64,000 nt of DNA from Bacteroides xylanisolvens XB1A (GCF_000210075.1 NC_021017.1:4835952-4899951); one strand, 5' to 3'; shown: positions 17,263-27,620, counted from the stretch's first letter. The notes: generated by a model from the sequence alone, not told the origin. Program-made: numbers and translations.

Positions 17263-18258
17263 CTATTTCCAAGGAGTAGATAAGATAAAATTGCATTGCA
17301 CATTATCACCGCCTTGATGTGAAGGATCCATAAAGCGAAATGTCATGAATTTATTATCAGAAGTTCCTATTGGAATACTTGTATTAAAATGTTCCAGATT
17401 ATTAACTATCATATTTCCACTCTCATCTATCAAATCATATACTCCGTTTACTACACCTTGGCCAAATGCATCATTATCGATTTGAATATACTCAGAAATC
17501 TTTCCAGCTTCCAAATCAATTGTTGCTATTGGGGCTGTAAATTGCATAGCATCTAAATCCATCAAATAAACTACCAATTTCAACTTGTCATGGCCGGGAA
17601 AGGCATCAGCAGTATAAAAGAAACGAATTTTAGTATATTGTCGAAATTCCGGATCCGCTTCTTCACCATCGGATATATCCAAGAAGTCTGTATCGGACAA
17701 CTGCATAAGACTGAACTGGCCTTCTGGCATAATAGTCATATCTTGTTCATAAAGAACTTGCCCATCAACATTGCGCACTATTTTTAATGTACCGCTTAAG
17801 TCCGCTTCGGCTATATAATTCTTTACCTTATTTGATAATTCTCCATTATTGAACGTAACGGTATATAAATCAGTATTAGGATTAAAATAGCTAATTATGG
17901 GAGTGAATGTTGTATATTCCTCCAAAGATGAAGAAATAGCAATATCTCGTCCCACAAGTTTAAGCAACTCAATGTCTTTACTATTATCCAGTGTTATCTC
18001 TTGTGACAATTCGGGCTGTTTTTCGCCTATTTTATAGACCTCTAGTTTAAGAGTACTATTCTTTTTAACAGATGTTGAACGATTAATACTTTTTTCTCCA
18101 TTAAAATAAACCTCATAACTACTTCTTAGTTCTTGTTGTACAAACGATACAGTACAAGTCTCAAATCGCATGTCTATATCCTCACCTTCTGTTTCACAAC
18201 CAGCAAAGACAAATATAAAAATGCTAATGATGAGACTGTATAAAAATTTATTCATCAT
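17263..18258 (-). CDS. Lipoprotein of the TonB cargo, 331 aa
   Basis: Lipoprotein signal (YSLIISIFIFVFAGC). Beta-rich mature protein with no domain that I can name (FYTADAFPGHDKLKLVVYL, MTFRFMDPSHQGGDNVQCNF). It follows the beta-helix gene and may be a surface partner of the receptor. Ends with TAG. Confidence 0.65.
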   Translation of the reverse strand: MMNKFLYSLIISIFIFVFAGCETEGEDIDMRFETCTVSFVQQELRSSYEVYFNGEKSINRSTSVKKNSTLKLEVYKIGEKQPELSQEITLDNSKDIELLKLVGRDIAISSSLEEYTTFTPIISYFNPNTDLYTVTFNNGELSNKVKNYIAEADLSGTLKIVRNVDGQVLYEQDMTIMPEGQFSLMQLSDTDFLDISDGEEADPEFRQYTKIRFFYTADAFPGHDKLKLVVYLMDLDAMQFTAPIATIDLEAGKISEYIQIDNDAFGQGVVNGVYDLIDESGNMIVNNLEHFNTSIPIGTSDNKFMTFRFMDPSHQGGDNVQCNFILSTPWK

Positions 18259-18266
18259 TTTTCTTC

Positions 18267-18316
18267 AAAAAAGAGCCGAATAAAGAGGGAGGCTAATCCC
18301 TCTTTTATACGGCTCC
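18267..18316 (-). terminator. Terminator between two lipoprotein genes
   Basis: Long hairpin GGAGCCGTATAAAAGAGGGA with its complement, ending in TTTTTT on the minus strand. Confidence 0.8.
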
Positions 18317-18330
18317 AAATTATTCAACAA

Positions 18331-19644
18331 TTATTTTACCCACGCTTGAGTTAACCAGTTTGAACGTCCACCAACAGCACCTCTGTAAGAAGTAGTCGTA
18401 AACCAACTATCCAATTCACTAAAATCTGCACCTGCATTGGCTGGAGATGCATTAGGCATCAAACCTGTATATCCACCCCACGGAGAAGTCAGCCCAATAG
18501 CCTCAGCACTTGCAGCAGCAGTATTAGTCGCGTCAGCTGTGATACCTGAAAATGTAGTACTAACACCATTTACAACATTGTTTTTGAAAACATAGCTGTT
18601 AGTGGTTTCACACAAGATACCGGTAGGATATCCGTAAAGAATACTGTTCACCAAAGTAAATTGGCAGTTTCTACGGAAGTTGGCACAAGATTTCATGGAT
18701 TTACCATCACCCATTGCAGATTGTGCAACCTTACCATTAACGGTTCCAACGATTGTTAAGTTACTGATTGTCGGGTGAGTGAACGGAGTTAAAGATGAAC
18801 TGCTTCCGTCGTTATCACATTCAATACCATTCGGGTCTTTAGTGTAATAGGTACTATTTGCATCTACAGTGGCTACCAAGAACTGAAGCTTACCAGTGTA
18901 ACCAAAGTCGAAGTCAAAAGCATCGTCGTGCGTACTGGTAGATACCAAATACTTGGCATTTATTGTACCACCGAAGAATTCGAATGCATCGTCTTCACCG
19001 TAGTATGCCTGACAGTGGTCAAAAGTTGTACCTGCACCTACACCGCCGAAAGTAAATGAATTCAATTCATTGTCCTGCGAAACGTTGGCACCGGCATATT
19101 CAACACGTACATACTGAATCGTACCGGAGTTATCGTTAGCATTGCTACCACCATAAGTGATATCTACACCGGCAGGAGCCGAATTGATACCTTCAATAAC
19201 CGGATTGTTGGTTTGGTTGATAGGAGCATTACCCAATACTACGAAACCACCCCAACCACCAGGATATTGATGTGCATCTTCTGCCGTCATAACAATCGGA
19301 GCAGAAGCAGTACCAACAGCATTAATCTTACCATTACGGGTAATAACCAAAGCTGAAGCTTGTGCCGGAACATCATTGTACAGACCTACAATTTTTGTAC
19401 CTGCCTGAATAGTCAATGTAGCACCACCGGACACATAAACCTTGCCATCCAAATGATATTCATTTGAAGCACTCCAAGTAGTATTGGTGTTGATAACACC
19501 AGACACTTTTACGATTGCAGCAGCTGCACGAGTTCCACCGTCAATGGGTGCAATTTCCTCGTTCTGACTACAAGATACCACGGCTACAGAGGCTACTGCC
19601 AAACTTGTAACACCTAACACGTTTTTGAATCTAAAATTTTTCAT
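18331..19644 (-). CDS. Beta-helix-like lipoprotein next to TonB receptor
   Basis: 437 aa with lipobox (SLAVASVAVVSC). Repeats GGATLTIQAGTKIVGLY, AVGTASAPIVMTAEDAHQYP, GGWGGFVVLGNAPI and TFDHCQAYYGEDDAFEFF suggest a right-handed parallel beta-helix. The acidic DDAFDFDFGYTG run could bind metal ions. It is the gene right after the TonB receptor, the place of a surface substrate-binding partner. Paralogue of the 8892 protein. Confidence 0.8.
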   Translation of the reverse strand: MKNFRFKNVLGVTSLAVASVAVVSCSQNEEIAPIDGGTRAAAAIVKVSGVINTNTTWSASNEYHLDGKVYVSGGATLTIQAGTKIVGLYNDVPAQASALVITRNGKINAVGTASAPIVMTAEDAHQYPGGWGGFVVLGNAPINQTNNPVIEGINSAPAGVDITYGGSNANDNSGTIQYVRVEYAGANVSQDNELNSFTFGGVGAGTTFDHCQAYYGEDDAFEFFGGTINAKYLVSTSTHDDAFDFDFGYTGKLQFLVATVDANSTYYTKDPNGIECDNDGSSSSLTPFTHPTISNLTIVGTVNGKVAQSAMGDGKSMKSCANFRRNCQFTLVNSILYGYPTGILCETTNSYVFKNNVVNGVSTTFSGITADATNTAAASAEAIGLTSPWGGYTGLMPNASPANAGADFSELDSWFTTTSYRGAVGGRSNWLTQAWVK

Positions 19645-19691
19645 AACTGAACAATTTTAAAAGTTAATAAACTATTTATTTAACACAAAAA

Positions 19692-22600
19692 CTAAAATTT
19701 ATATCCAACTGACAGAGAAAGGTTTATACCTTTTTTTATCCGGCTTAGCACCCAATCTCCGCTATTATAGTTCATATTTGAAGTTAAATCAGCATATCCT
19801 TTATCGTTATTCGGGTCAACCCCCGGTTCATATCCGCAATTGCGATAAACTATCACATCCTGGTTTAAGAGGTCACTGGCATTGAATTTCACTTCCAACT
19901 TTTCTTTTAGGAAACGGGCAGAGATTTGTAAGTCAAGTACGTCTCTCGATGCTTCGTATTGGTCATACTTCTCGTAATCTCCGGCAAATAACAATTTACG
20001 TCCGTTACGCCCATAGTTCAATGCAGCACCAAGTATCTTTCCCTGATAGGTCAATCCGGCATTTACAGTATATGGAGACAATCCTTGCAATGGGCGGCTG
20101 CGGTCTTGCGTTTTAACTTCTCTGTCAATCCCGGAAGCAGCGTTCTGCAATCGTTCAAGATTGTATGTAACGTCTCCACTCAGAAAAGTAGCGTTTCCAC
20201 TGACATACACATCCTTCAAGAAAGAGCCCGGGGCGATGAAAGCCAATGATTTACGAAGATTAATCTCAATACCCTTTACGCTGGCATCATCTATATTGAA
20301 AGGATGCAGGACATATCGTAAATCCATCGTCTTTCGCGTTACCATTTCAATAGGGGATTTGAATTTCTTATAAAAGGCACTTACCGAAACCACTTCACCC
20401 GCTTGTGGATACCACTCCAAACGGAGGTCGAAATTATCCGAATGGGATTGCTTCAATCCTCCACGGCTTTTCACTTCTATACGGTCGTCTACATTATAAT
20501 AGTTACAAGGGGTAAGTTCCCTGAAGTCCGGACGCGCAATGGTGCGGCTGTAGGCAAAACGGGCATTGATGTTGTCCGTGATGTTATAGACCAGAGTGGC
20601 GGCGGGCAACCAGTCGGTTTTCTTTACCGAGACCAAACTATCCACTCTGTCCGCCCCAATTGTTGTTTGCACTTCAGTAGTGGCATCTTCCATACGGACG
20701 CCTGCCGTTAAGTGCAGTTTACGGAAGAACGTAAATTCACCCATCAAATATGCCGCATGTATATTTTGTTTTCCTTCGTAGTAATCGGCTTCATTTAGTC
20801 CCGACAAGCCGGACGGCGCATAATAGATAGCGCCACTTGCAAAGTTCTTCGGGTCATACAACTCTCCCAATTCCGGATGCGATTCCTGTAGTTCTTTCCA
20901 TGCGTCCCATCCTTCTCCCTTGTTGCCAAACATGGCATGAAGATATTGCTGTTCATAATTGGAGGTACGGAAAGTGCCCATATATCCGGTCTTGATGGTT
21001 TGCTTGTTTCCCTTTACTACAAAAGGATGTTCCAGATTGAATCCAATGGTTTTCTTCTTCTCTTTCAGGTTACTGTACATCAAGTGTCCGTCTTCAAGTC
21101 CGAACTGGCTGCTGGTGACAGTGCTGCTCCAATCAACCAAGCCGTCTTCCACATTTCCTTGAACATTGCCCAATGCGTAGCGGTCATCCGGATTGGTACG
21201 GCCAATCTGATTATAAGACGCATTCCATGTAGCTATCAGGTTTTCGTTGAACAACCGGTGCTCGCCTTCCAGTTGGGTTTGCCAGAGCTGGCTGCGCAAT
21301 GGGACACTATACTGCTCATAGGTATTGAACGCTGTAGTATATTTAAAAATGTAACGTTCAAGATTGGTATGTTGGAAACGGTTGTTGAACATGTTTCGCC
21401 ACGTAATCTTATGGTTCCGGATTTCCCAACCGACGTTTGCCACAGCGCCGACAGAAGTCACAAACTTATAGCGTTTACCCGGTCCGTTCAAACTGTCTTT
21501 AGTTATGGTGTTCATCTCTTTATATTCTTCCGTAGTCTGTTCATTACGGTAGGTCAAAGCGGCTACTACCCCCAGTTTGTGTCCGTAACCCAATTCGATA
21601 GGAGCACCAAAGGTAAGAGAGTAGTTCTGTATCGGCATAGCTGTGAATTTCTTCATTCCGAAAGTATTTTTCAATGCAGCATTCTGCGTACCTATCTTAC
21701 CTTCGTCTTCACTTCTGCCGGCATACCATTGGCGGTCATTCATTTCACCGAACAGCCAGTCGGATTTGAAACGCTTGTTGCTCAGGAAGTCTTTTCCCGT
21801 ACTCTGGGTGTTCATACCTGTACCCAGACTTATATCGAGAAACTTCTTACTCGGTACCGCCAAGGTTTGTACTTCTATCAATCCTCCGGTAAATTCACCC
21901 GGCAGGTCGGGAGTAAAGGTCTTTGCAATAGTCACATTATCCACCAAACCACTCGGTATCACATCGAAAGCAAAGTTTCTGCGGTTCGGCTCCGTACTTG
22001 GCAGGGATGCACCGTTCAACTGCACATTGTTATAGCGTTCGCCCATACCACGCACATTTACATACTTACCGTTATCAATCGTCACACCGGACACACGGCG
22101 AAGCACTTGCGCCATATTGTTGTCACTGGTTTTCTTCACAAGGTCGGCACTGATACCGTCACTCATCGCAACCATTGTCTTTTGTTTGGAGTACAGCGCA
22201 TTGGCAGATGCCTTGTTATAGGTAGCGGTTACCACCACTTCATTCAGCATCTCTGTCTCATCTTGCAGGATTACATCCAACGGAGTAGTTCTTCCCCCTG
22301 CAACTTTCACGTCGCTGATGCGCATTTTCTGATACGAGATACAGCTCACTTCTACCATATAGGTACGTGTCGGCACATCTTTCAGTGTGAAGTTTCCCTT
22401 AATGTCCGTTGCCGTACCGGTGTTGCTGCCGGCAATGACCACCGTGGCTCCCGGTATCGGAAATCCGTCCTTATCCAGCACGGTTCCCGTGATAGTCCCT
22501 TTCCCGGAACTTTTCTTGTTTTTATTATCGTCCTGATATACGGAATATGATTCCGCTGATACTTTCTTATATGAATAACCGGTGTTTGAAAGACTGTTGG

Positions 22601-22850
22601 ATAAATCCACCTCTACTGAATTGCGCTTGGTCGCGGCAGGCACACTAATGGCTTTCATATTCTTCCCGTCGAATGCAACCTCTACCTTATACGTCTTGGC
22701 GATGCGGTTCAACCGTAGTTCCAGTGCCTCTGCCGGATAGCTCGTTGCCTTTTGGTCGTCACTCGCATGGCAGATCGGCGATAGCAGCAACATTCCCAGT
22801 AGGAACAATATGCCCGTTCGTAATCTCATTTTCTTATTACTCCTTTTCAT
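19692..22850 (-). CDS. TonB-dependent outer-membrane receptor, 1052 aa
   Basis: Signal peptide (TGILFLLGMLLLSPICHA). STN secretin/TonB short domain at residues about 45-110, CarboxypepD_reg-like domain at about 120-210 (GTITGTVLDKDGFPIPGATV), plug at about 215-330 (VLRRVSGVTIDNGKYVNVRG), then a long beta-barrel ending in a terminal aromatic (LSLSVGYKF). The STN domain couples such receptors to FecR-type anti-sigma regulators, and fecR lies just upstream. The pstS-like and glycerophosphodiesterase genes in the same cargo hint at phosphate or organophosphate import. This is inferred. Confidence 0.92.
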   Translation of the reverse strand: MKRSNKKMRLRTGILFLLGMLLLSPICHASDDQKATSYPAEALELRLNRIAKTYKVEVAFDGKNMKAISVPAATKRNSVEVDLSNSLSNTGYSYKKVSAESYSVYQDDNKNKKSSGKGTITGTVLDKDGFPIPGATVVIAGSNTGTATDIKGNFTLKDVPTRTYMVEVSCISYQKMRISDVKVAGGRTTPLDVILQDETEMLNEVVVTATYNKASANALYSKQKTMVAMSDGISADLVKKTSDNNMAQVLRRVSGVTIDNGKYVNVRGMGERYNNVQLNGASLPSTEPNRRNFAFDVIPSGLVDNVTIAKTFTPDLPGEFTGGLIEVQTLAVPSKKFLDISLGTGMNTQSTGKDFLSNKRFKSDWLFGEMNDRQWYAGRSEDEGKIGTQNAALKNTFGMKKFTAMPIQNYSLTFGAPIELGYGHKLGVVAALTYRNEQTTEEYKEMNTITKDSLNGPGKRYKFVTSVGAVANVGWEIRNHKITWRNMFNNRFQHTNLERYIFKYTTAFNTYEQYSVPLRSQLWQTQLEGEHRLFNENLIATWNASYNQIGRTNPDDRYALGNVQGNVEDGLVDWSSTVTSSQFGLEDGHLMYSNLKEKKKTIGFNLEHPFVVKGNKQTIKTGYMGTFRTSNYEQQYLHAMFGNKGEGWDAWKELQESHPELGELYDPKNFASGAIYYAPSGLSGLNEADYYEGKQNIHAAYLMGEFTFFRKLHLTAGVRMEDATTEVQTTIGADRVDSLVSVKKTDWLPAATLVYNITDNINARFAYSRTIARPDFRELTPCNYYNVDDRIEVKSRGGLKQSHSDNFDLRLEWYPQAGEVVSVSAFYKKFKSPIEMVTRKTMDLRYVLHPFNIDDASVKGIEINLRKSLAFIAPGSFLKDVYVSGNATFLSGDVTYNLERLQNAASGIDREVKTQDRSRPLQGLSPYTVNAGLTYQGKILGAALNYGRNGRKLLFAGDYEKYDQYEASRDVLDLQISARFLKEKLEVKFNASDLLNQDVIVYRNCGYEPGVDPNNDKGYADLTSNMNYNSGDWVLSRIKKGINLSLSVGYKF

Positions 22851-23068
22851 CTTTAATTCGTTAATATTTTACTTAATAAATCACTTATTTTCAATTAGTT
22901 AAACTTTCATTTTCCATTTCCGAAAAGACAAGGCAATGGCCGTTTCCCTTTACATAGGGAAATTTCTCTTTCATGTATGCAGCTCGCCACCGCATACCAC
23001 AGGCTTGTCTTTCTTTATTCTTTCGTTACGCGTGCAGTCCTCGTAAGGTGGCGCGTGGATGTATATGG

Positions 23069-24148
23069 TTACCGGCTTACAACAATCCGGTTGTCACTGA
23101 TTTCATATCGCGTACCGTAAATGGCACATATATTTTTCATCACATTATTTACTCCGGATTGTTCCGGCCTATACGAGCAATAATTGATTCGGGCGTCCGC
23201 AGGTATGGCATCCTTCTCTATCACCAGTTCCCGGTGGAAACGGTTCTTCACCCTTATTTTCAGCTCTTCTACCGTAGCATCCTCCAGTACGAAACCACCG
23301 GTAGTCCATGCTCCGATATTATCGGGATTCACCGTGTCATGCGAAACTCTGTTGGCTGCCTTATCATAAACCACCCGGTCGCCACAGTGGAACTTACCGA
23401 AAGATTGCTCCCCTTTCGCCACTTCCACACATCCAGTGCGGACTGCAACCTGGCTCTCCACTGTCCCGCCGTAAGCTACCACATTGAACGAGGTTCCGTG
23501 TACAATGGCATTGATCTCTTTCGCCTTTACAATAAAGGATTTCTTCTTGTCCTTGGCCACCTCAAAGAATGCTTCTCCTACCAGGCTCACCGTCCTGTCC
23601 TTCTTCCCGAAGTTGTTCGCAATGCTCAGATTACTGCCGCCTGCAAGATAAACAACCGTACCGTCTGCCAGGTGCAACACACTATCATTCTGGCATTGGA
23701 TTACATTACATGCCATGGCATTCGTACTATCCGCAAATTTTTCATTCATATAGAACGAAATTCCCAACACCAACAGGACGCTTGCCGCAATTCCGGCTCC
23801 CGCATACTTCATTCCACGGGAGAATGGCAATCTCTTTTCTTTCTTCACCTGTCCGGCCAGACAGTCCGTTCTTCCTTCTATTCCTTCAATGCCGATCATT
23901 CGTGCCAGCATATCCAAGTCTCTTTTGGTCAGCTCATCCAGTTCTTCCGGCGTAGCCGTTTCTTTCTTACCCTTACTACTCTTACCGGTAACATCCATGA
24001 TTATTTTGGAGATGCCGTCAATCCGCTTGAGTTCATCCTCAGTAGCCTTTCCTTCTTCAAGTTTCGAGTAGAGAGAATCTATACGATCCCATACACGTTC
24101 TTCTTGTTCGGAAGTTACTTTCTTTCTATTTCTCCAAAATTTAATCAT
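23069..24148 (-). CDS. FecR-family anti-sigma factor
   Basis: 359 aa. Cytoplasmic N-terminus binding the sigma factor, one membrane segment (AGAGIAASVLLVLGISFYM, residues about 130-150), then the periplasmic FecR domain (VYLAGGSNLSIANNFGKKDR, GEAFFEVAKDKKKSFIVKA) and a C-terminal part with FVLEDATVEELKIRVKNRF. It passes the receptor-occupied signal to the ECF sigma factor encoded divergently. Confidence 0.92.
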   Translation of the reverse strand: MIKFWRNRKKVTSEQEERVWDRIDSLYSKLEEGKATEDELKRIDGISKIIMDVTGKSSKGKKETATPEELDELTKRDLDMLARMIGIEGIEGRTDCLAGQVKKEKRLPFSRGMKYAGAGIAASVLLVLGISFYMNEKFADSTNAMACNVIQCQNDSVLHLADGTVVYLAGGSNLSIANNFGKKDRTVSLVGEAFFEVAKDKKKSFIVKAKEINAIVHGTSFNVVAYGGTVESQVAVRTGCVEVAKGEQSFGKFHCGDRVVYDKAANRVSHDTVNPDNIGAWTTGGFVLEDATVEELKIRVKNRFHRELVIEKDAIPADARINYCSYRPEQSGVNNVMKNICAIYGTRYEISDNRIVVSR

Positions 24149-24205
24149 ATCAATTATCTGTTTTTTTAATTTGTCCTACATTCAAGTTCTCGCATCACTT
24201 TGAGA

Positions 24206-24465
24206 ACCCATACACTAATAAATCGTTTGAACCCCCTAAAACCTTCCTTTAAAAATCGTTAAAATCAAAGGATTTCTGCATTTATCCCTGTTTTTTAACT
24301 TTTCCGGACTGTTTTCCGGGGAAGTGGGCGGTCAAAACTTCAAAGAGCAACGGGCAACTTTCAACTGGGTTTCAATTTCCGTTCAAGTACCCCTACACTA
24401 GTAAATCATTTGAGACCCCCAAAACCTTCCTTTAAAAATAGTTAATTTTGGAAGATTTCTGCATT
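24206..24465 (-). promoter_or_regulatory. Duplicated ECF-type promoter region
   Basis: Two copies of a roughly 75-bp block, 183 bases apart (copy 1 at 24206-24280, copy 2 at 24387-24465), share TACACTA(A/G)TAAATC, ACCTTCCTTTAAAAAT and TTTCTGCATT. On the minus strand they read towards fecR, and the GGAAGGTTTT-AGGGGG part resembles promoters of self-regulated FecI/FecR systems in this phylum. The remainder of 24149-24727 shows no gene. Confidence 0.55.
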
Positions 24466-24754
24466 GGTCTTCTTTTTAGCCTCCCTCCGTATTCAGATTT
24501 ATAGTAACGACTTATATGTATAAAATATTACATCTACAAAAATACTCTAAACTAATTTATCAAATATGGTTCCAATACAAATTTGTTGGCATATCTCCGT
24601 GCATCCACCCGATTATCCCGTCAAATATTACAGTTCTATTGCATGAACATTACAGCCATGTAAATCTTAACAGCCCATCAATCTTTTTAATAGCTTGTCA
24701 TAACTCTGAAATAACCTCTTTTTACTTTTGGGACATGAAATCCTAAAAAGAATT

Positions 24755-25390
24755 ATGAATAAAAATCTATCAAAACAACTAAAGGAGCAGCAGGCTGACA
24801 AGATTTTGTTACAGGCTATCGCTGCATCTGCCGATGCTGATGCATTTTTAATTCTTTATAATCGGTATAGCCAAAGACTGCTACAGTATTTTTATAATGT
24901 AACGGACAATGCAGATACCGCCTTTGATTTGAGTCAGAATTTCTGGTTGAACATTTGGCAGAATGCGTCCCAACTCATTTACGAAAACATGGATTCGGCA
25001 GAAAGCCTTTTCTTCAATATGGCAACAAAACGTATAGCCGATTACTACCGTTCCCCCCAATGTAGCAAAGAAATCCCGTTGGATGATTTTCCCAACCTCT
25101 CCGACAATTACGCATCCCCTTCATCACCCGAAGCTGACTATTACGCCGAGGAGATTCGCAAGATAACCGAGAAGGTACTCAGCAAATATCCCGAATTGGA
25201 CAAACAGGTTTTCATCTACCAGAAAGAGTTGGACTATCCTGCCCAACGAACCGCCAGCCAGTTCAATATCAGCATTGAAAGCATTTACAAGAAGGTATCC
25301 ATCATAATGAAGGATCTGCGCTTCCAGTTCAAACTGGCCGGGTATTACTACAGCCTGCTCACGTGCATCTGCTTTTGCAGCCTATCATAG
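24755..25390 (+). CDS. ECF sigma factor (FecI type)
   Basis: About 211 aa starting at the ATG near 24755 (MNKNLSKQLKEQQ); an in-frame start at 24728 is less likely. Region 2 is LILYNRYSQRLLQYFYNVTD-AFDLSQNFWLNIWQN. Region 4 HTH is YPAQRTASQFNISIESIYKKV. Divergent from fecR and the receptor, as in trans-envelope signalling systems. The C-terminus ends in a hydrophobic tail (LAGYYYSLLTCICFCSL). Confidence 0.85.
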   Translation: MNKNLSKQLKEQQADKILLQAIAASADADAFLILYNRYSQRLLQYFYNVTDNADTAFDLSQNFWLNIWQNASQLIYENMDSAESLFFNMATKRIADYYRSPQCSKEIPLDDFPNLSDNYASPSSPEADYYAEEIRKITEKVLSKYPELDKQVFIYQKELDYPAQRTASQFNISIESIYKKVSIIMKDLRFQFKLAGYYYSLLTCICFCSLS

Positions 25391-25448
25391 CAAACAGTCA
25401 CAACCAACACAACCGATATATTCGCAGCAAAAGAAATCCGGAGATTTC

Positions 25449-26684
25449 TTAATCGTAGATTTCCCCCCACTCCAGGCTTTCAAAGTAATATTGATATTCC
25501 GTATTCCCTTTCCACTTCTTTAGGGGAACATAAACGCTCAATCCGCAATATTTATTTCTGTCGATAACCACATACTTGAACGAAGCCGTAGCCGCCGTAT
25601 AAACAACTGTCTTTCCCAATTGTGCCTCCAGCAAGGCATCATCCGTATTTTTCAGCCTGTTCACCATATCTTTCAAATCGAAGAATACCTGCGGCACGTC
25701 ACTCGTATGGTACACCTGCAATCCGCTGACATCCATTCCAGCCGCATCTGCCAGATGTCCGGACAACGCCCCATGAACCACGTCATACAACCCGTCCAGT
25801 TGTGCCGCATCCACCAGTGTGATGGTTGCCGAACGGAGCACATCATATTTCATGCCATTATAATGCTGAAAATAAGCGTTACAAGCCTGTTTGAGTCCTT
25901 CCACACCGCCGAACATATACGGCAACACCTTTGCATACGGAATACCCGATGCATCGTAGCTTCCTTCCGCAAGCACCTCCGTAGGCGAAGCTATCAGATA
26001 ATCGCTCTTATACCGCAATGCATACAAAGCTTCCACACTACCCATCAGGCACATATCAAACCAGATATACTCGGCCACATGATCCGGCAGACCCGCAGCC
26101 AGCGCATCTATCTCTATCATGGTATCCACGGTCACATTGCCCGGATGAAAGTCCGGTCCGATGTAGCGTGTACGCGGAAATGCCTGTTCTCCCTTATCCG
26201 GCCATACAGACCGGGTACGGCTATAGCCGCTCGGAACCCACCCCATGGAATGTGACCACAGCACCAGCCCGAACCTTTCCGACGGAACCAGTTCCTTCGT
26301 TTCTTCAATCACCCGCACCAGCGTTTCTACATTGGCAGAGTTCTCTTCCTCATAGTTTTTCAGCAGCACCTCTTCGCCTGCCTGCGTAATCTTGAACAGA
26401 CGCGGCGCTTCGTCCATCCGGTCCACATACACCACCGCTGTTCCCGCACTCCGCTTTGCCCCGGCCTTCAGTTGACTGATACTGTAGTCCACATCACTAT
26501 CCATCGTGTTATCCGCAACCATATATATCAGTGTGGTATAAGAAATAGGTGTAGGCGGAAGCTCATCCTCATCATCGTCCGAACAACCGGTTAATGCGAA
26601 AAAAAGCAGGCACATCCCCGACAGGAAAAGCAGGTTATAGCCTCTGAAAAATGCAATAACAGCTGGTTTCATAACAGTATTCAC
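25449..26684 (-). CDS. Clostripain-like (C11) cysteine peptidase lipoprotein
   Basis: 411 aa with lipobox (LLFLSGMCLLFFALTGC). Catalytic His in LVLWSHSMGW and catalytic Cys in IWFDMCLMGSVEALY are in the C11 family order. YMVADNTMDSDVDY is the family N-terminal motif. A secreted surface protease. It stands convergent to the sigma factor gene and next to the phosphodiesterase. Confidence 0.88.
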   Translation of the reverse strand: MNTVMKPAVIAFFRGYNLLFLSGMCLLFFALTGCSDDDEDELPPTPISYTTLIYMVADNTMDSDVDYSISQLKAGAKRSAGTAVVYVDRMDEAPRLFKITQAGEEVLLKNYEEENSANVETLVRVIEETKELVPSERFGLVLWSHSMGWVPSGYSRTRSVWPDKGEQAFPRTRYIGPDFHPGNVTVDTMIEIDALAAGLPDHVAEYIWFDMCLMGSVEALYALRYKSDYLIASPTEVLAEGSYDASGIPYAKVLPYMFGGVEGLKQACNAYFQHYNGMKYDVLRSATITLVDAAQLDGLYDVVHGALSGHLADAAGMDVSGLQVYHTSDVPQVFFDLKDMVNRLKNTDDALLEAQLGKTVVYTAATASFKYVVIDRNKYCGLSVYVPLKKWKGNTEYQYYFESLEWGEIYD

Positions 26685-26687
26685 TAA

Positions 26688-27620
26688 TTATTCTTTCCCT
26701 TTATTCTCTGGATATCCCAGCCACCGCATCACGCTATCCGGCTGGTTGGTAATGATGGCATCCACCCCCAACGTCTTCAACCGTTCCGTCTCCGGCTTGT
26801 CGTCCACCGTCCACGGAGCCAGTTCCATCCCTTTGGCACGGACCTTCCCGGCAATCTCCTCCGTCAGCATATCGCTCTCCGGGCTATACACTTGCGGTAC
26901 AAAGTCCAACCGCGCCATCAGTTCCTCAAAGGTAGCGTTCTTATCCTCCACCAGATAGGACAAACGGACATCCGGATATTTCTGGTGCAGATAGTTCAAT
27001 GTACGCACATCAAAGCATTGCACCAGCAACCGATCACCCAGCTTCTTGCTCAACAGCGCTTTCATGCACAAGTTCGCAAACGTCCGGTAATCCGGCGAAT
27101 AAATCCCGTCCTTTGACGGATCGGACTTTATCTCGATATTGTAGCTCACCGGAGCGATACCATTACTCTTGGTCAAAAGTTCCACCGCGTCAATCAAATC
27201 CGTAACCAGCGGTACGCAGCATTTCACATTCTTCCGTCGCGGATATGCAGGATTCGGAAGACTGCCCACATCATACCGTCGCAAACTGTCATACGTCATT
27301 GCGTATATCTTATAATCCTTATCCTCCCCAGCCGGAATCGGTTCCCCTTCCGGTGTCAATGCCTTAACATGGTTCAGGTAGGCATCGTGCGACACCACCA
27401 CCATACTGTCCTTCGTCACGTGCAAGTCAAGCTCCATCACCGACACACCGATTGCCGCAGCATGCGTCATTGCTAGTATCGTATTCTCCGGATAAAGAGC
27501 CGCACCGCCCCTATGCGCATGCACAACGGGCAGCTTCTCCTTCACGGGTGCCTGGCATCCGCCAAGCACTGTTCCTGCCGCCAGTAGCAGGCAGACAGAC
27601 AGCCATAATCTACTTTTCAT
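26688..27620 (-). CDS. Glycerophosphodiester phosphodiesterase, lipoprotein
   Basis: Start chosen at ATG 27620 because it gives a lipoprotein signal (LSVCLLLAAGTVLGGC); an upstream start would bury it. GDPD motifs: VHAHRGGAALYPENT with catalytic His, MELDLHVTKDSMVVVSHD, and C-terminal TVDDKPETERLKTLGVDAII. Releases glycerol-3-phosphate from phosphodiesters at the cell surface. With the PstS-like protein it suggests phosphorus scavenging. A TACATTTG -7 box lies at 27649-27656 on the minus strand. Confidence 0.9.
   Translation of the reverse strand: MKSRLWLSVCLLLAAGTVLGGCQAPVKEKLPVVHAHRGGAALYPENTILAMTHAAAIGVSVMELDLHVTKDSMVVVSHDAYLNHVKALTPEGEPIPAGEDKDYKIYAMTYDSLRRYDVGSLPNPAYPRRKNVKCCVPLVTDLIDAVELLTKSNGIAPVSYNIEIKSDPSKDGIYSPDYRTFANLCMKALLSKKLGDRLLVQCFDVRTLNYLHQKYPDVRLSYLVEDKNATFEELMARLDFVPQVYSPESDMLTEEIAGKVRAKGMELAPWTVDDKPETERLKTLGVDAIITNQPDSVMRWLGYPENKGKE

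Noticed and set aside
20937..22550. 537-codon open frame on the plus strand
   Set aside because: It is antisense to the TonB receptor gene, has no domain resemblance, and the receptor on the other strand is certain.
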